Assembly (NCBI GenBank): GCA_036268615.1
Contig: DATATV010000084.1
Coordinates: forward strand, 41,500 to 105,499
Direction of reading: 5' to 3'
DNA: 64,000 bases
Origin: DATATV01 sp036268615
GTDB lineage: Bacteria > Actinomycetota > Actinomycetes > Mycobacteriales > Pseudonocardiaceae
The position numbers and the translations under genes are program-made. The notes beneath the pieces are model-generated. The model ran no database searches, was not told the DNA's origin, and worked only from the letters and a program-made list of their open reading frames with translations. Shown here piece by piece: positions 7,171 to 15,461 of the stretch; the stretch's first letter is position 1; each line of letters opens with the position of its first letter.

Positions 7171-10029
7171 GTGGTCCGATCTCGCCGCGCTCGCCGTGGA
7201 TGGTTGCTGTTTGCCCTGGTGGCGGTGCTGGTCATCGCCGCTGGTGTCGGCCTGTCGGTCGGCACCCGGTCCGCCCCGACGGCGGTGCGCACCCAGCAGT
7301 TGTTCATCCCGGTCGTGGACGGCCCCAATCATGATCAACACGAGCGGCTGGACGCCACGGTCTACTACCCGGCGCAGACCCCGGCCCCGGCCGTGCTCGT
7401 CTCCCCCGGCTTCGGTGACACCAAGACGTCGGTGGACGCCGACGCCCGCCAGTTCGCCCAACTCGGGTTCGTCGTGCTGGCCTACACCCCGCGCGGGTTC
7501 GGCCGTAGCACCGGCCAGATCGCGCTGAACTCGCCCGACTACGAGGTTGCCGACGCCAGCCAGTTGATCAGCTGGCTGGGCACCCGGCCCGAAGTGGTCA
7601 AGGACGCGCCTGGCGACCCGAGGGTCGGCGTCACCGGCGGTTCCTACGGCGGCGCACTGAGTCTGCTGCTGGCCGGCACCGACAAGCGGGTGGACGCGAT
7701 CGCTCCGGTGATCACCTACAACGACCTGTCCCAGGCGCTCGTGCCCAATGCGGCCAGCACCGGGCCGGTCGCCGCCGGATCGCCGGCCCCCGGCGCGTTC
7801 GCCACGGACGGCGTGTTCAAGAAGTCCTGGGCCGCCGACTTCTTCGCGGCCGGCCTGACCGGCACCGGCAGCACCACCCCGCAGGGGCAGGCACCGGACC
7901 CGGGCGCGGCGCCCACCGGCTCGGACGACTCCACCAGCACACCGGCCACCCCACCGGTCGACCCGACCGGCACGGCCGCCGCGAGCACCTGCGGCCGGTT
8001 CATCGCCCAGGTCTGCCAGGCGTACGAACAGATCGCCACCACCGGCCGGGCCGACCAGCAGACCATCAACCTGCTGCGCGGCGACTCGCCGGTCAGCGTG
8101 ACCAGCCACATCACCGTGCCCACCCTGCTCGTGCAGGGCGAGCAGGACACCCTCTTCGGGCTGGACCAGGCCGACGCCAACGCCCGGCAGATCAGCGAGG
8201 CCGGCGGCAAGGTCAAGATGATCTGGTACAACGGCGGCCACGACGGCGGCGCGCCCGGGCCGGAGTTGCAGCAGGAGATCGGCAACTGGCTGCACTACCA
8301 GCTCACCGGGAGCGGAACCGATCCCGGCACCGACTTCGAGTACTCGGTACAGGGCGCGCTGCGCGCCAGCGGCACGTCCTCGGTGCGGACCGTGACCGCA
8401 CCCAGCTACCCCGGCCTGACCGGCAGCGAGTCGACCGGCGGTGTGCAGCGGCAGCCGGTGCCGCTCACCGGCCCGGCCAACCAGCTCGTGCTCAACCCGG
8501 CCGGCGGCGCACCGTCGGCGGTGAGCGGACTGCCCGGCCTCGGTGGCGCACTCGGCGGCGCGGCCAGCCGGCTGACCAGCGACATCCCCGGCGAGTTCGC
8601 CGCGTTCGACAGCGCGCCGCTGAGCCGCCAGTTGCTCATCGCCGGCGCGAGCACGGTGCGGTTGCAGGTCGGTTCGGTGCCCGGCCAGCCCAGCGCCGGC
8701 CAGGCGGTGCTGTTCGCCAAGCTCTACGACGTCGGCTCGGACGGCACCCGGACGCTGCCCGGTGCCGGCGTGGCACCGATCCGGATCGGCACGCTGCCGG
8801 CGAACGGCACACCGGTGACGCTGACCGTGACCCTGCCGGGCATCGTGCAACCGGTGCAGGCCGGGCATCATCTCGAACTCGTGGTGTCCACAACGGACTC
8901 CAGCTACGCGAACCTGGCCGCTCCGTCGGTGTACCGGATCAGCCTGGCCGGCGACCAGTTGGCCGTCCCGGTCGTGCCCGGCCGGTCCACCTCGACCCCG
9001 CTGCCGGTCGGCCAGCTGATCGCCATCGCCGTGCTGCTCGCGCTGTGTGTGCTCGCCGGAGTGGTGGTGTGGCTGCTGCGCCGCCGGCGCACCGAGCGGG
9101 TGGACGCCGAGCTGAGCCGGGTGCCGCTGGTGCTCAACGGGCTCAGCAAGGCGTATCCGGGCGGCGTGACGGCAGTCGACAACCTGTCCTTCCGGGTCGA
9201 GCACGGCCAGGTCGTCGGCCTGCTCGGGCCCAACGGGGCGGGCAAGACCACCGCGCTGCGGATGCTGATGGGCCTGGTGCTGCCCTCCTCCGGCGAGATC
9301 CGGGTGTTCGGCCAGGTGATCCGGCCGGGCGCGCCGGTGCTGTCCCGGATCGGGTCGTTCGTCGAGGGTTCCGGTTTCCTGCCACACCTGTCCGGCACGG
9401 CGAACCTGCGGCTGTACTGGCAGGCGACCGGGCGACCGACGGAGCAGGCCGGTTTCGAGGAGGCGCTGGAGATCGCCGGCCTCGGCGACGCGGTGCGCCG
9501 CAAGGTGGGCACGTACAGCCAGGGTATGCGCCAGCGGTTGGCCATTGCCCAGGCCATGCTCGGCCTGCCGGATCTGCTCGTGCTCGACGAACCGACCAAC
9601 GGACTGGACCCGCCACAGATCAGGGACATGCGCGAGGTGCTGAGGCGGTATGCCGCGCGCGGCCGCACGGTGCTGGTGTCCAGTCACCTGCTCAGCGAGG
9701 TCGAACAGACGTGCAGCCACGTGGTGGTCATGCACCACGGCAGGCTGGTCGCGGCCGGCGAGGTCGGCGAGATCGTCAGCGGCGGCGAGACATCCTTCCG
9801 GGTGGACGACGCACAGCGCGCCGCCGGAGTGCTGCGCGACCTGCCCGGCATCGAAGAAGTGTCCAATGTGGACGCCGAGGACGACCAGGTGCACGCGCGA
9901 CTCAACGGTGTGCCCCGCTCGGACGCGATCGGCGCGCTGGTCCGCGCGGGCGTCGCGGTCGACCAGGTCGGCCCGCGGGGCCGGCTGGAAGACACGTTCC
10001 TGCAACTGGTCGGAGGGAACCAGCCGTGA
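7171..10029 (+). CDS. Fusion: exported alpha/beta hydrolase (CocE/S15-like) + ABC transporter ATPase
   Basis: The 952-aa protein joins two enzymes. Residues about 10-30 form an N-terminal membrane anchor. Residues about 40-390 are an alpha/beta hydrolase with nucleophile GGSYGG near 155 and a catalytic-His region near NGGHDGG, followed by a beta-rich domain like the C-terminus of CocE/X-Pro dipeptidyl peptidases. A second membrane segment lies at about 612-635. Residues about 650-950 are an ABC ATPase with Walker A GPNGAGKT near 686, signature YSQGMRQR near 782 and Walker B LLVLDEP near 802. The predicted topology puts the hydrolase outside and the ATPase inside the cell. The permease gene follows with a GTGA overlap. 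Substrate and product are unknown. Confidence 0.82.
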   Translation: MVRSRRARRGWLLFALVAVLVIAAGVGLSVGTRSAPTAVRTQQLFIPVVDGPNHDQHERLDATVYYPAQTPAPAVLVSPGFGDTKTSVDADARQFAQLGFVVLAYTPRGFGRSTGQIALNSPDYEVADASQLISWLGTRPEVVKDAPGDPRVGVTGGSYGGALSLLLAGTDKRVDAIAPVITYNDLSQALVPNAASTGPVAAGSPAPGAFATDGVFKKSWAADFFAAGLTGTGSTTPQGQAPDPGAAPTGSDDSTSTPATPPVDPTGTAAASTCGRFIAQVCQAYEQIATTGRADQQTINLLRGDSPVSVTSHITVPTLLVQGEQDTLFGLDQADANARQISEAGGKVKMIWYNGGHDGGAPGPELQQEIGNWLHYQLTGSGTDPGTDFEYSVQGALRASGTSSVRTVTAPSYPGLTGSESTGGVQRQPVPLTGPANQLVLNPAGGAPSAVSGLPGLGGALGGAASRLTSDIPGEFAAFDSAPLSRQLLIAGASTVRLQVGSVPGQPSAGQAVLFAKLYDVGSDGTRTLPGAGVAPIRIGTLPANGTPVTLTVTLPGIVQPVQAGHHLELVVSTTDSSYANLAAPSVYRISLAGDQLAVPVVPGRSTSTPLPVGQLIAIAVLLALCVLAGVVVWLLRRRRTERVDAELSRVPLVLNGLSKAYPGGVTAVDNLSFRVEHGQVVGLLGPNGAGKTTALRMLMGLVLPSSGEIRVFGQVIRPGAPVLSRIGSFVEGSGFLPHLSGTANLRLYWQATGRPTEQAGFEEALEIAGLGDAVRRKVGTYSQGMRQRLAIAQAMLGLPDLLVLDEPTNGLDPPQIRDMREVLRRYAARGRTVLVSSHLLSEVEQTCSHVVVMHHGRLVAAGEVGEIVSGGETSFRVDDAQRAAGVLRDLPGIEEVSNVDAEDDQVHARLNGVPRSDAIGALVRAGVAVDQVGPRGRLEDTFLQLVGGNQP

Positions 10030-10895
10030 GTGTGCCCACCGAAGTCCCTCAGGCGTCCGACGCCGCCTCCGGTTACCGGGCCGGCCGGACGCTGGCGCTG
10101 CGGGTCGAACTGAACCGCCAGATCCGTCGACGCCGGACCCAGATCAGCCTGGGTTTCCTGGTGCTGCTGCCGTTCCTGTTGCTGATCGCGTTCAAGGTCG
10201 GCAACGGCAGCAGCAACCGCAACTCAGGTCAGCTGGTCGACCTGGCGACCACCAGCGGCCCCAACTTCGTGGTGTTCGCCCTGTTCGCGTCGGCGAGCTT
10301 CCTGTTGATCGTGGTGGTGGCGCTGTTCTTCGGCGACACGGTGGCCAGTGAGGCATCCTGGTCCAGTTTGAAGTATCTGCTGGCCATTCCGGTGCCGCGT
10401 GGGCGGTTGCTGCGGCAGAAGGCGCTGGTGTCCGGTCTGCTGTCCCTGGTTGGCCTCGTTCTGCTTCCTGGCGTCGCGCTGGTTGTGGGGCTGATCTGGT
10501 ACGGCAGCGGGGACATGGTCAGCCCCACCGGCGAAGAGCTGTCCTTCGGGACCGCGATCGGGCGGATCGGGCTGGCGGTGTGTTATCTGGCCCTGAATCT
10601 GCTGTGGGTGGCCGGACTGGCGCTGCTGTTGTCGGTGACCACCAACGCGCCGTTGGGGGCGGTCGGTGGGGCTGTGCTTGTGGCCATCCTGTCCGAGATT
10701 CTGGACTCGATCACCGCCCTGGGTGGGTTGCGGGAGTACCTGCCGACGCACTACGCGTTCTCGTGGGCGGATCTGTTCAGCTCGGACATCGACTGGGGAG
10801 ACATGGCCAGGGGAACGTTGTCCGCGCTGGTCTTCGGCGCGATCTTCTTCGCCGCGGCCGGCTGGCGATTCTCCACAAAGGACATCACCAGCTGA
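10026..10895 (+). CDS. ABC-2 type transporter permease
   Basis: The 289-aa membrane protein has about six hydrophobic segments and the layout of ABC-2 exporter permeases: a cytosolic N-terminus, a first helix near residue 45, then a large extracytoplasmic loop. GTG 10026 overlaps the TGA of the hydrolase-ATPase gene (10027-10029), so the two are translationally coupled and surely form one exporter. The upstream frame remains open, but that part is the shadow of the preceding gene. A strong hairpin 5 bp after the stop ends the unit. Confidence 0.85.
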   Translation: MSVPTEVPQASDAASGYRAGRTLALRVELNRQIRRRRTQISLGFLVLLPFLLLIAFKVGNGSSNRNSGQLVDLATTSGPNFVVFALFASASFLLIVVVALFFGDTVASEASWSSLKYLLAIPVPRGRLLRQKALVSGLLSLVGLVLLPGVALVVGLIWYGSGDMVSPTGEELSFGTAIGRIGLAVCYLALNLLWVAGLALLLSVTTNAPLGAVGGAVLVAILSEILDSITALGGLREYLPTHYAFSWADLFSSDIDWGDMARGTLSALVFGAIFFAAAGWRFSTKDITS

Positions 10896-10900
10896 GCCAG

Positions 10901-10929
10901 GTCCTGCCGCGCCAGCGGCGCGGGAGGAC
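10901..10929 (+). terminator. Hairpin terminator after the ABC-2 permease gene
   Basis: GTCCT-g-CCGCGCC (10901-10913) pairs with GGCGCGG-g-AGGAC (10917-10929) around an AGC loop, giving 12 base pairs and one G/G mismatch. No U-run follows, as is common in high-GC actinobacteria. The site is 5 bp past the permease stop and upstream of a convergent gene. Confidence 0.6.
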
Positions 10930-10997
10930 CAGGAGCGAAGCGACCCAGCGCCATTCCGACCCCCACGACAGTCACGACCCCCAGGACCCTGCCGCCG

Positions 10998-11429
10998 TCA
11001 CGACACACAGAACTCGTTGCCCTCCGGATCACGCAGCACGATCGCCTTGCCGGCCGGCTCGTCCACGACCCAAGCTCGGGTCGCTCCGGCCGCCAGCAAC
11101 CGGTCGACGTGTTCCTGGATCAGCCGGGCACGTTCCGCTTCGGGCACCTCGCGGCCGGCCGGGCGTACGTCCAGGTGCACCCGGTTCTTCGCCGTTTTTC
11201 CTTCCGGCACTCGCTGGAAGAACAGCCTCGGGCCCTGCCCGTCCGGGTCGATCAGTGCAGCCAGGTCGCCGAACCGCTCCTCGGGCAGGTTGATCGAGTG
11301 GCCGAAGTCCTCCCACGTGTCGAAGCCGGGCGGCGGTGGCTCCGTCACGTAGCCCAGGGCCAACGCCCAGAAATCAGCCAGCTCGGCCGGGTCCGCCGCG
11401 TCGAAGACCACCTGGATCTTGGTGTACAT
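10998..11429 (-). CDS. VOC (glyoxalase/bleomycin-resistance fold) family protein
   Basis: The 143-aa protein has paired beta-alpha-beta-beta-beta modules of the VOC superfamily, with QVVFDAADPAELADFWALAL at the start and IVLRDPEGNEFCV at the end. It is closest to the Glyoxalase_6 branch, whose functions are mostly unknown. Start ATG 11429 is supported by GGAGG 9 nt upstream on the minus strand; the longer frame has no such support. It is the third gene after uvrB and yjbR, 53 bp downstream of yjbR, and probably in the same transcript. Confidence 0.85.
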   Translation of the reverse strand: MYTKIQVVFDAADPAELADFWALALGYVTEPPPPGFDTWEDFGHSINLPEERFGDLAALIDPDGQGPRLFFQRVPEGKTAKNRVHLDVRPAGREVPEAERARLIQEHVDRLLAAGATRAWVVDEPAGKAIVLRDPEGNEFCVS

Positions 11430-11482
11430 CACCACACCACCTCCGCCCGGCAGGCTAACGCCGCAGGCCGACAAATCCGGTG

Positions 11483-11827
11483 TCAGGGACGCTTCGACTT
11501 CGGCAGCTTCTCCAGCACCATGTGGTACGAGATGTCGATCAACTCGCGCAGTTCCGCGTCCGGCACCGAGCCGGGCAGCCGGACCCGGTTCCAGCCGTAC
11601 CGGCCGATGTAGGCGCTCACCGTGATGTCGTCCGGGTACCGCTGCCGCCACTCCGCGGCCTGCTCGCCGGTGGCCGCCGACTTCACGCCCACCGACGTCC
11701 CGTCCATGTCGATGAACGCGAACGCCTTGTCGCCGACCTTCGCCACCAGCTCGCCCTCGCCGAACGGGTACGTCTCGGCGGCCCCGGGTTTGGCCAGGCA
11801 GTAGGCGATCAGGTCGTCGCGGGTCAC
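11483..11827 (-). CDS. MmcQ/YjbR family DNA-binding-like protein
   Basis: The 114-aa protein matches the YjbR/CyaY-like fold: KPGAAETYPFGEGELVAKVGDKAFAF near the N-terminus and the typical NRVRLPGSVPDAELRELIDISYHMV segment near the end (quoted in parts). The biochemical role of the family is not established. GTG 11827 overlaps the uvrB stop (TGA 11824-11826, complement) in a GTGA junction, so it is translationally coupled to uvrB. Confidence 0.85.
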   Translation of the reverse strand: MTRDDLIAYCLAKPGAAETYPFGEGELVAKVGDKAFAFIDMDGTSVGVKSAATGEQAAEWRQRYPDDITVSAYIGRYGWNRVRLPGSVPDAELRELIDISYHMVLEKLPKSKRP

Positions 11828-13989
11828 TTCACGCCCGCCGCGTCCATCCCACGCAGCTCCTTCTTCAGGTCCGAGATCTCGTCCCGCAGCCGGGCGGCCA
11901 GCTCGAACTGCAGGTCCCTGGCCGCGTTCATCATCTGGCCGGTGAGCTGCTGCACCAGGTCGGCCAGCTCCGCCCTCGGCATGTTCTTCACGTTCTTGTC
12001 GACCAGCACACCGGCGCTCTTCGGCCCGTTGCCCGGCTCGCCGGTCGCCCGCTTGCCACGCGAGGTGTTGCGGCCCGACCCACCGACCGGCACCTCGGTC
12101 TCGGAGTCCTCCGCCTCGGCGTACACCCGGTCCAGGATGTCGGCGATCTTCTTGCGCAGCGGCTGCGGATCGAGCCCGCGCTCCTCGTTGTAGGCGATCT
12201 GCTTGGTCCGCCGCCGGTCGGTCTCGTCGATCGCCCGCTTCATCGAGTCGGTGATCCGGTCGGCATACATGTGCACCTGGCCGGACACGTTTCGCGCCGC
12301 GCGGCCGATGGTCTGGATCAGCGACGTGCCGCTGCGCAGGAAGCCTTCCTTGTCCGCGTCCAGGATCGACACCAGCGACACCTCGGGCAGGTCGAGGCCC
12401 TCACGCAGGAGGTTGATACCGATCAGCACGTCGTACTCGCCCAACCGCAGCTGCCGGAGCAGCTCGATCCGGCGCAGGGTGTCCACCTCCGAGTGCAGAT
12501 AACGCACCCGGATGCCCAGTTCCAGCAGGTAGTCGGTGAGGTCCTCGGCCATCTTCTTGGTCAACGTGGTGACCAGGACCCGCTCGTCCTTCTCGGCGCG
12601 CACCCGGATCTCGTGCACCAGGTCGTCGATCTGGCCCTCGGTCGGCTTGATGATCACCTCGGGGTCGATCAGGCCGGTCGGGCGGATCACCTGCTCGACG
12701 AACTCGCCGCCGGTCTGACCCATCTCGTAGGGCCCCGGCGTCGCCGACAGGTACATCGTCTGGCCGATCCGGTCGGTGAACTCCTCCCAGGTCAGCGGCC
12801 GGTTGTCCATCGCGCTGGGCAGCCGGAAGCCGTGCTCGACCAGGGTCCGCTTGCGCGACGCGTCGCCCTCGTACATTCCGCCGATCTGCGGCACCGTGTT
12901 GTGCGACTCGTCGATGACCAGCAGGAAGTCCTCGGGGAAGTAGTCGATCAGGGTGGCCGGCGCGGTGCCCGCCTCGCGGCCGTCGATGTGCCGGGAGTAG
13001 TTCTCGATGCCCGAGCAGAACCCGACCTGGCGCATCATCTCCACGTCGTAGCTGGTGCGCATGCGCAGCCGCTGCGCCTCCAGCAGCTTGCCCTGCCGGT
13101 CCAGCTCGGCCAGCCGGGTCTCCAGCTCCGCCTCGATGTCGTGGATCGCCCGCTCCAGCCGATCCGGCCCGGCCACGTAGTGCGTCGCCGGGAAGATGCG
13201 CAGCTCGTCGACCTCCCGGACGATCTCGCCGGTCAACGGGTGCAGGTAGTAGAGCCGGTCGATCTCGTCGCCGAACAGTTCCACCCGCACGGCCAGTTCC
13301 TCGTAGGCCGGGATGATCTCCACGGTGTCCCCGCGCACCCGGAAGGTGCCGCGGGAGAACGCCAGGTCGTTGCGGGTGTACTGGACGTCGACCAGGGTGC
13401 GCAGCAGCAGGTCGCGGTCGATCTCGCCGCCGACCTTCAGCGAGATGGAGCGGTCGAGGTAGGACTGCGGCGTGCCCAGGCCGTAGATGCAGGACACGGT
13501 GGCCACCACGATCACGTCCCGCCGGGACAGCAGGCTCATCGTCGCCGCGTGCCGCAGCCGCTCGACGTCCTCGTTGATCGAGGAGTCCTTCTCGATGTAG
13601 GTGTCGGTCTGCGGGACGTACGCCTCGGGCTGGTAGTAGTCGTAGTAGCTGACGAAGTACTCCACCGCGTTGTCCGGGAAGAACGCGCGCAGCTCGTTGG
13701 CCAGTTGGGCGGCCAGCGTCTTGTTCGGCGCCATCACCAGCGTCGGCCGCTGCACCTTCTCGATCAGCCACGCCGTGGTCGCCGACTTACCGGTTCCGGT
13801 CGCGCCGAGGAGGACCACGTCCTTCTCACCGCCCGTGACCCGACGCTCCAGCTCGGCGATGGCCTGCGGCTGGTCACCGGAGGGCTGGTAGTCGGCCACC
13901 ATGCGGAACCGGCCGTCGGTGCGGGGGATCTCACCGATCGGGCGGAAGTCGGAGTGGGCAAGAACGGGGTACTCGGTCGCGAAAGCCAC
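11824..13989 (-). CDS. uvrB: Excinuclease ABC subunit UvrB
   Basis: UvrB is the damage-verifying helicase-like subunit of nucleotide excision repair. It is loaded by UvrA and recruits UvrC. The 721-aa protein has Walker A GATGTGKS near residue 60, the beta-hairpin YYDYYQPEAY near 100, the DESH box near 340, helicase motif VI QTIGRAARN near 540, and a C-terminal UVR motif (LQFELAARLRDEI). GTG 13989 aligns with the N-terminus of mycobacterial UvrB. The frame extends 29 codons further without a ribosome binding site, and TACCCT lies 7 nt before the GTG, suggesting a leaderless mRNA. It is followed by yjbR with overlapping stop/start. Confidence 0.96.
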   Translation of the reverse strand: MAFATEYPVLAHSDFRPIGEIPRTDGRFRMVADYQPSGDQPQAIAELERRVTGGEKDVVLLGATGTGKSATTAWLIEKVQRPTLVMAPNKTLAAQLANELRAFFPDNAVEYFVSYYDYYQPEAYVPQTDTYIEKDSSINEDVERLRHAATMSLLSRRDVIVVATVSCIYGLGTPQSYLDRSISLKVGGEIDRDLLLRTLVDVQYTRNDLAFSRGTFRVRGDTVEIIPAYEELAVRVELFGDEIDRLYYLHPLTGEIVREVDELRIFPATHYVAGPDRLERAIHDIEAELETRLAELDRQGKLLEAQRLRMRTSYDVEMMRQVGFCSGIENYSRHIDGREAGTAPATLIDYFPEDFLLVIDESHNTVPQIGGMYEGDASRKRTLVEHGFRLPSAMDNRPLTWEEFTDRIGQTMYLSATPGPYEMGQTGGEFVEQVIRPTGLIDPEVIIKPTEGQIDDLVHEIRVRAEKDERVLVTTLTKKMAEDLTDYLLELGIRVRYLHSEVDTLRRIELLRQLRLGEYDVLIGINLLREGLDLPEVSLVSILDADKEGFLRSGTSLIQTIGRAARNVSGQVHMYADRITDSMKRAIDETDRRRTKQIAYNEERGLDPQPLRKKIADILDRVYAEAEDSETEVPVGGSGRNTSRGKRATGEPGNGPKSAGVLVDKNVKNMPRAELADLVQQLTGQMMNAARDLQFELAARLRDEISDLKKELRGMDAAGVK

Positions 13990-13996
13990 GATATCG

Positions 13997-14002
13997 AGGG
14001 TA
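13997..14002 (-). promoter_or_regulatory. -10 box for uvrB (leaderless)
   Basis: On the minus strand TACCCT lies 7 nt before GTG 13989, and no Shine-Dalgarno sequence is visible. This supports both the chosen start and a leaderless transcript. No LexA-type box was recognised nearby. Confidence 0.4.
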
Positions 14003-14123
14003 AGCCTGGATACCGACGTTTCGTCGTCCGGCAGCGTCCCGGCCGACGGGAGCCTCGTCACCCGTTCGGGTGACAACCGAACGGTCTATCCGCTCGGCGG
14101 CAAATTCGGGGCACTATGTCGTC

Positions 14124-14714
14124 ATGACCGCAGGCCCCTACCTGCTGCCACCGCAGCGCAGTGCGGAACCGCTGGATGCCGCTCCGGCGATGGTGAACGG
14201 CGTGCACGTGCATCCGCCCAAGGTCGAAATGTTCGATCTTGTCGCGAAGACGAATACCGATCCCAAAGGATTCGTCCGCCCGGTCGACCGGTACCGGGTC
14301 ACCCCGTTCGGGCTCTATCTCGCCCGGCCGATGATCGACCACCCGCGGATCGCCTACGTCGAGTCGTGGCTGCTGCCCGAACTCGGCATCCGGATCAGCG
14401 ATCTGCACCTGCACGCGGGCCACGATCAGGACTTCGATTTCTATCTGGACATCGCGGCCGTCCAGCGCGGTCGTGACTCCTGGTTGGCCACCGATCACTA
14501 TCTGGACATCCTGCTGCACACCGGTCGCGGCCTCGACGTGGTGGACACCGACGAACTGCTGGCCGCCCTTGGCTCCGGACTGCTGGACCAGCCGACCGCC
14601 CAGCGCGCACTGGAGACCACCTACCGAACGGCCGACGGACTGGCCGGCCACGGATATGATCTTGAAAAATGGCTCGCCGCCCTGGATATCCACCTGGACT
14701 GGCTGCGAAAATAG
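14124..14714 (+). CDS. DUF402 domain protein (Rv1632c-like)
   Basis: The 196-aa cytosolic protein has the DUF402/FomD-like barrel core (ESWLLPELGIRISDLHLHAG, then FDFYLDIAAVQR and TDHYLDILLHTGRGLDVVDTDEL, quoted in parts). The acidic DxDE-type cluster in this fold binds divalent metal in nucleotide-diphosphatase members such as FomD. Position between coaE and uvrB, on the opposite strand, matches Rv1632c of M. tuberculosis. ATG 14124 is preceded by CACTAT 6 nt upstream, a possible leaderless -10. A divergent paralogue follows. Confidence 0.75.
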   Translation: MTAGPYLLPPQRSAEPLDAAPAMVNGVHVHPPKVEMFDLVAKTNTDPKGFVRPVDRYRVTPFGLYLARPMIDHPRIAYVESWLLPELGIRISDLHLHAGHDQDFDFYLDIAAVQRGRDSWLATDHYLDILLHTGRGLDVVDTDELLAALGSGLLDQPTAQRALETTYRTADGLAGHGYDLEKWLAALDIHLDWLRK

Positions 14715-14786
14715 CCACTTCGGTCGATCATTGAGTTGATCATTAGGCCATTGTGAGGCTTGTGCGGCCGAAACATAATTGATATT

Positions 14787-14817
14787 GATTCGTTTATAAC
14801 TCGTCATATAACGAATC
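14787..14817. promoter_or_regulatory. AT-rich inverted repeat between the two DUF402 genes
   Basis: GATTCGTT (14787-14794) and AACGAATC (14810-14817) are perfect inverted repeats around a 15-nt AT-rich centre. The stretch 14730-14820 is far more AT-rich than the rest of the window. It is probably the promoter/operator of the second DUF402 gene; no regulator is identified. Confidence 0.4.
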
Positions 14818-14824
14818 GAACCCA

Positions 14825-15382
14825 GTGATCACCAGACGCTTACAGCCCACTACTCTCGGCCAGGTGGCAACAACCATCGGGCTTCAGTTGGTTGACACCG
14901 TCGATACCTTCACGGCGGAGCGCAGCTACTCATCCGGTATGTCCCACCGGTTGACGTTCTGCCAGGTCGAGCCATGGGGCCTGCGGATGGAGTCGCCCAT
15001 CTTCGACGACCCGTTCGTCGACAGTGAGATCACCTGGCTCATCCCGGACATGGGCCTGCGGCTCACCCACCAGCGCCCGCGTTCCCGGCACGCCCGTAGC
15101 GGACCGGGCACGCTGACCGCCGTTCGGGTCCAGCGAGACACCCGATCGTGGCGGACCACGGATTTGTTACTCGGCCTCTCCGTGCCTGGTCGGACCACCC
15201 CCAGGATCATCGGCGCCGAGGAGTTCGCCGCCGCCGTGGCCGGCCGGGTGCTGCGGTCCGACGACGCCGACCGGGCACTGCGGACCGTGCACCGCACCCT
15301 GGAAGAGCTGAGCTACTGCTACCACGACCTGGCCAACTGGTTGTCCTATCAGCACATCACCACCCCGTGGCCGCCCCTGTAG
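14825..15382 (+). CDS. Second DUF402-like protein (divergent paralogue)
   Basis: The 185-aa protein is colinear with the preceding DUF402 protein: EITWLIPDMGLRLTHQRPRS, TAVRVQRDTRSWRTTDLLLGL and a helical C-terminus ending DLANWLSYQH (quoted in parts). The acidic metal-binding positions are poorly kept, so it may have lost enzymatic activity. Start is GTG 14825; ATG 14939, in frame, is an alternative that would remove 38 residues lacking a counterpart in the paralogue. An AT-rich inverted repeat lies immediately upstream. Function unknown. Confidence 0.6.
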   Translation: MITRRLQPTTLGQVATTIGLQLVDTVDTFTAERSYSSGMSHRLTFCQVEPWGLRMESPIFDDPFVDSEITWLIPDMGLRLTHQRPRSRHARSGPGTLTAVRVQRDTRSWRTTDLLLGLSVPGRTTPRIIGAEEFAAAVAGRVLRSDDADRALRTVHRTLEELSYCYHDLANWLSYQHITTPWPPL

Positions 15383-15449
15383 GAACCGACCCGACCAGGG
15401 CTCGACCACCGCAGGTGAACGCCTGTGCGGGCCCGGTAAGGGGGCCCAC

Positions 15450-15455
15450 TATGGT
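15450..15455 (+). promoter_or_regulatory. -10 box for the arabinosyltransferase gene (leaderless)
   Basis: TATGGT lies exactly 6 nt before GTG 15462 and there is no Shine-Dalgarno sequence. This is the same spacing as at the antitoxin gene at 2592. Confidence 0.45.
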
Positions 15456-15461
15456 CGTGCC

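Noticed and set aside
7123..10005. A 960-codon open frame on the minus strand opposite the hydrolase-ABC fusion
   Set aside because: It is the mirror of a high-GC coding region, rich in Arg/His/Gly/Gln with no domain. The plus-strand protein has clear catalytic motifs.
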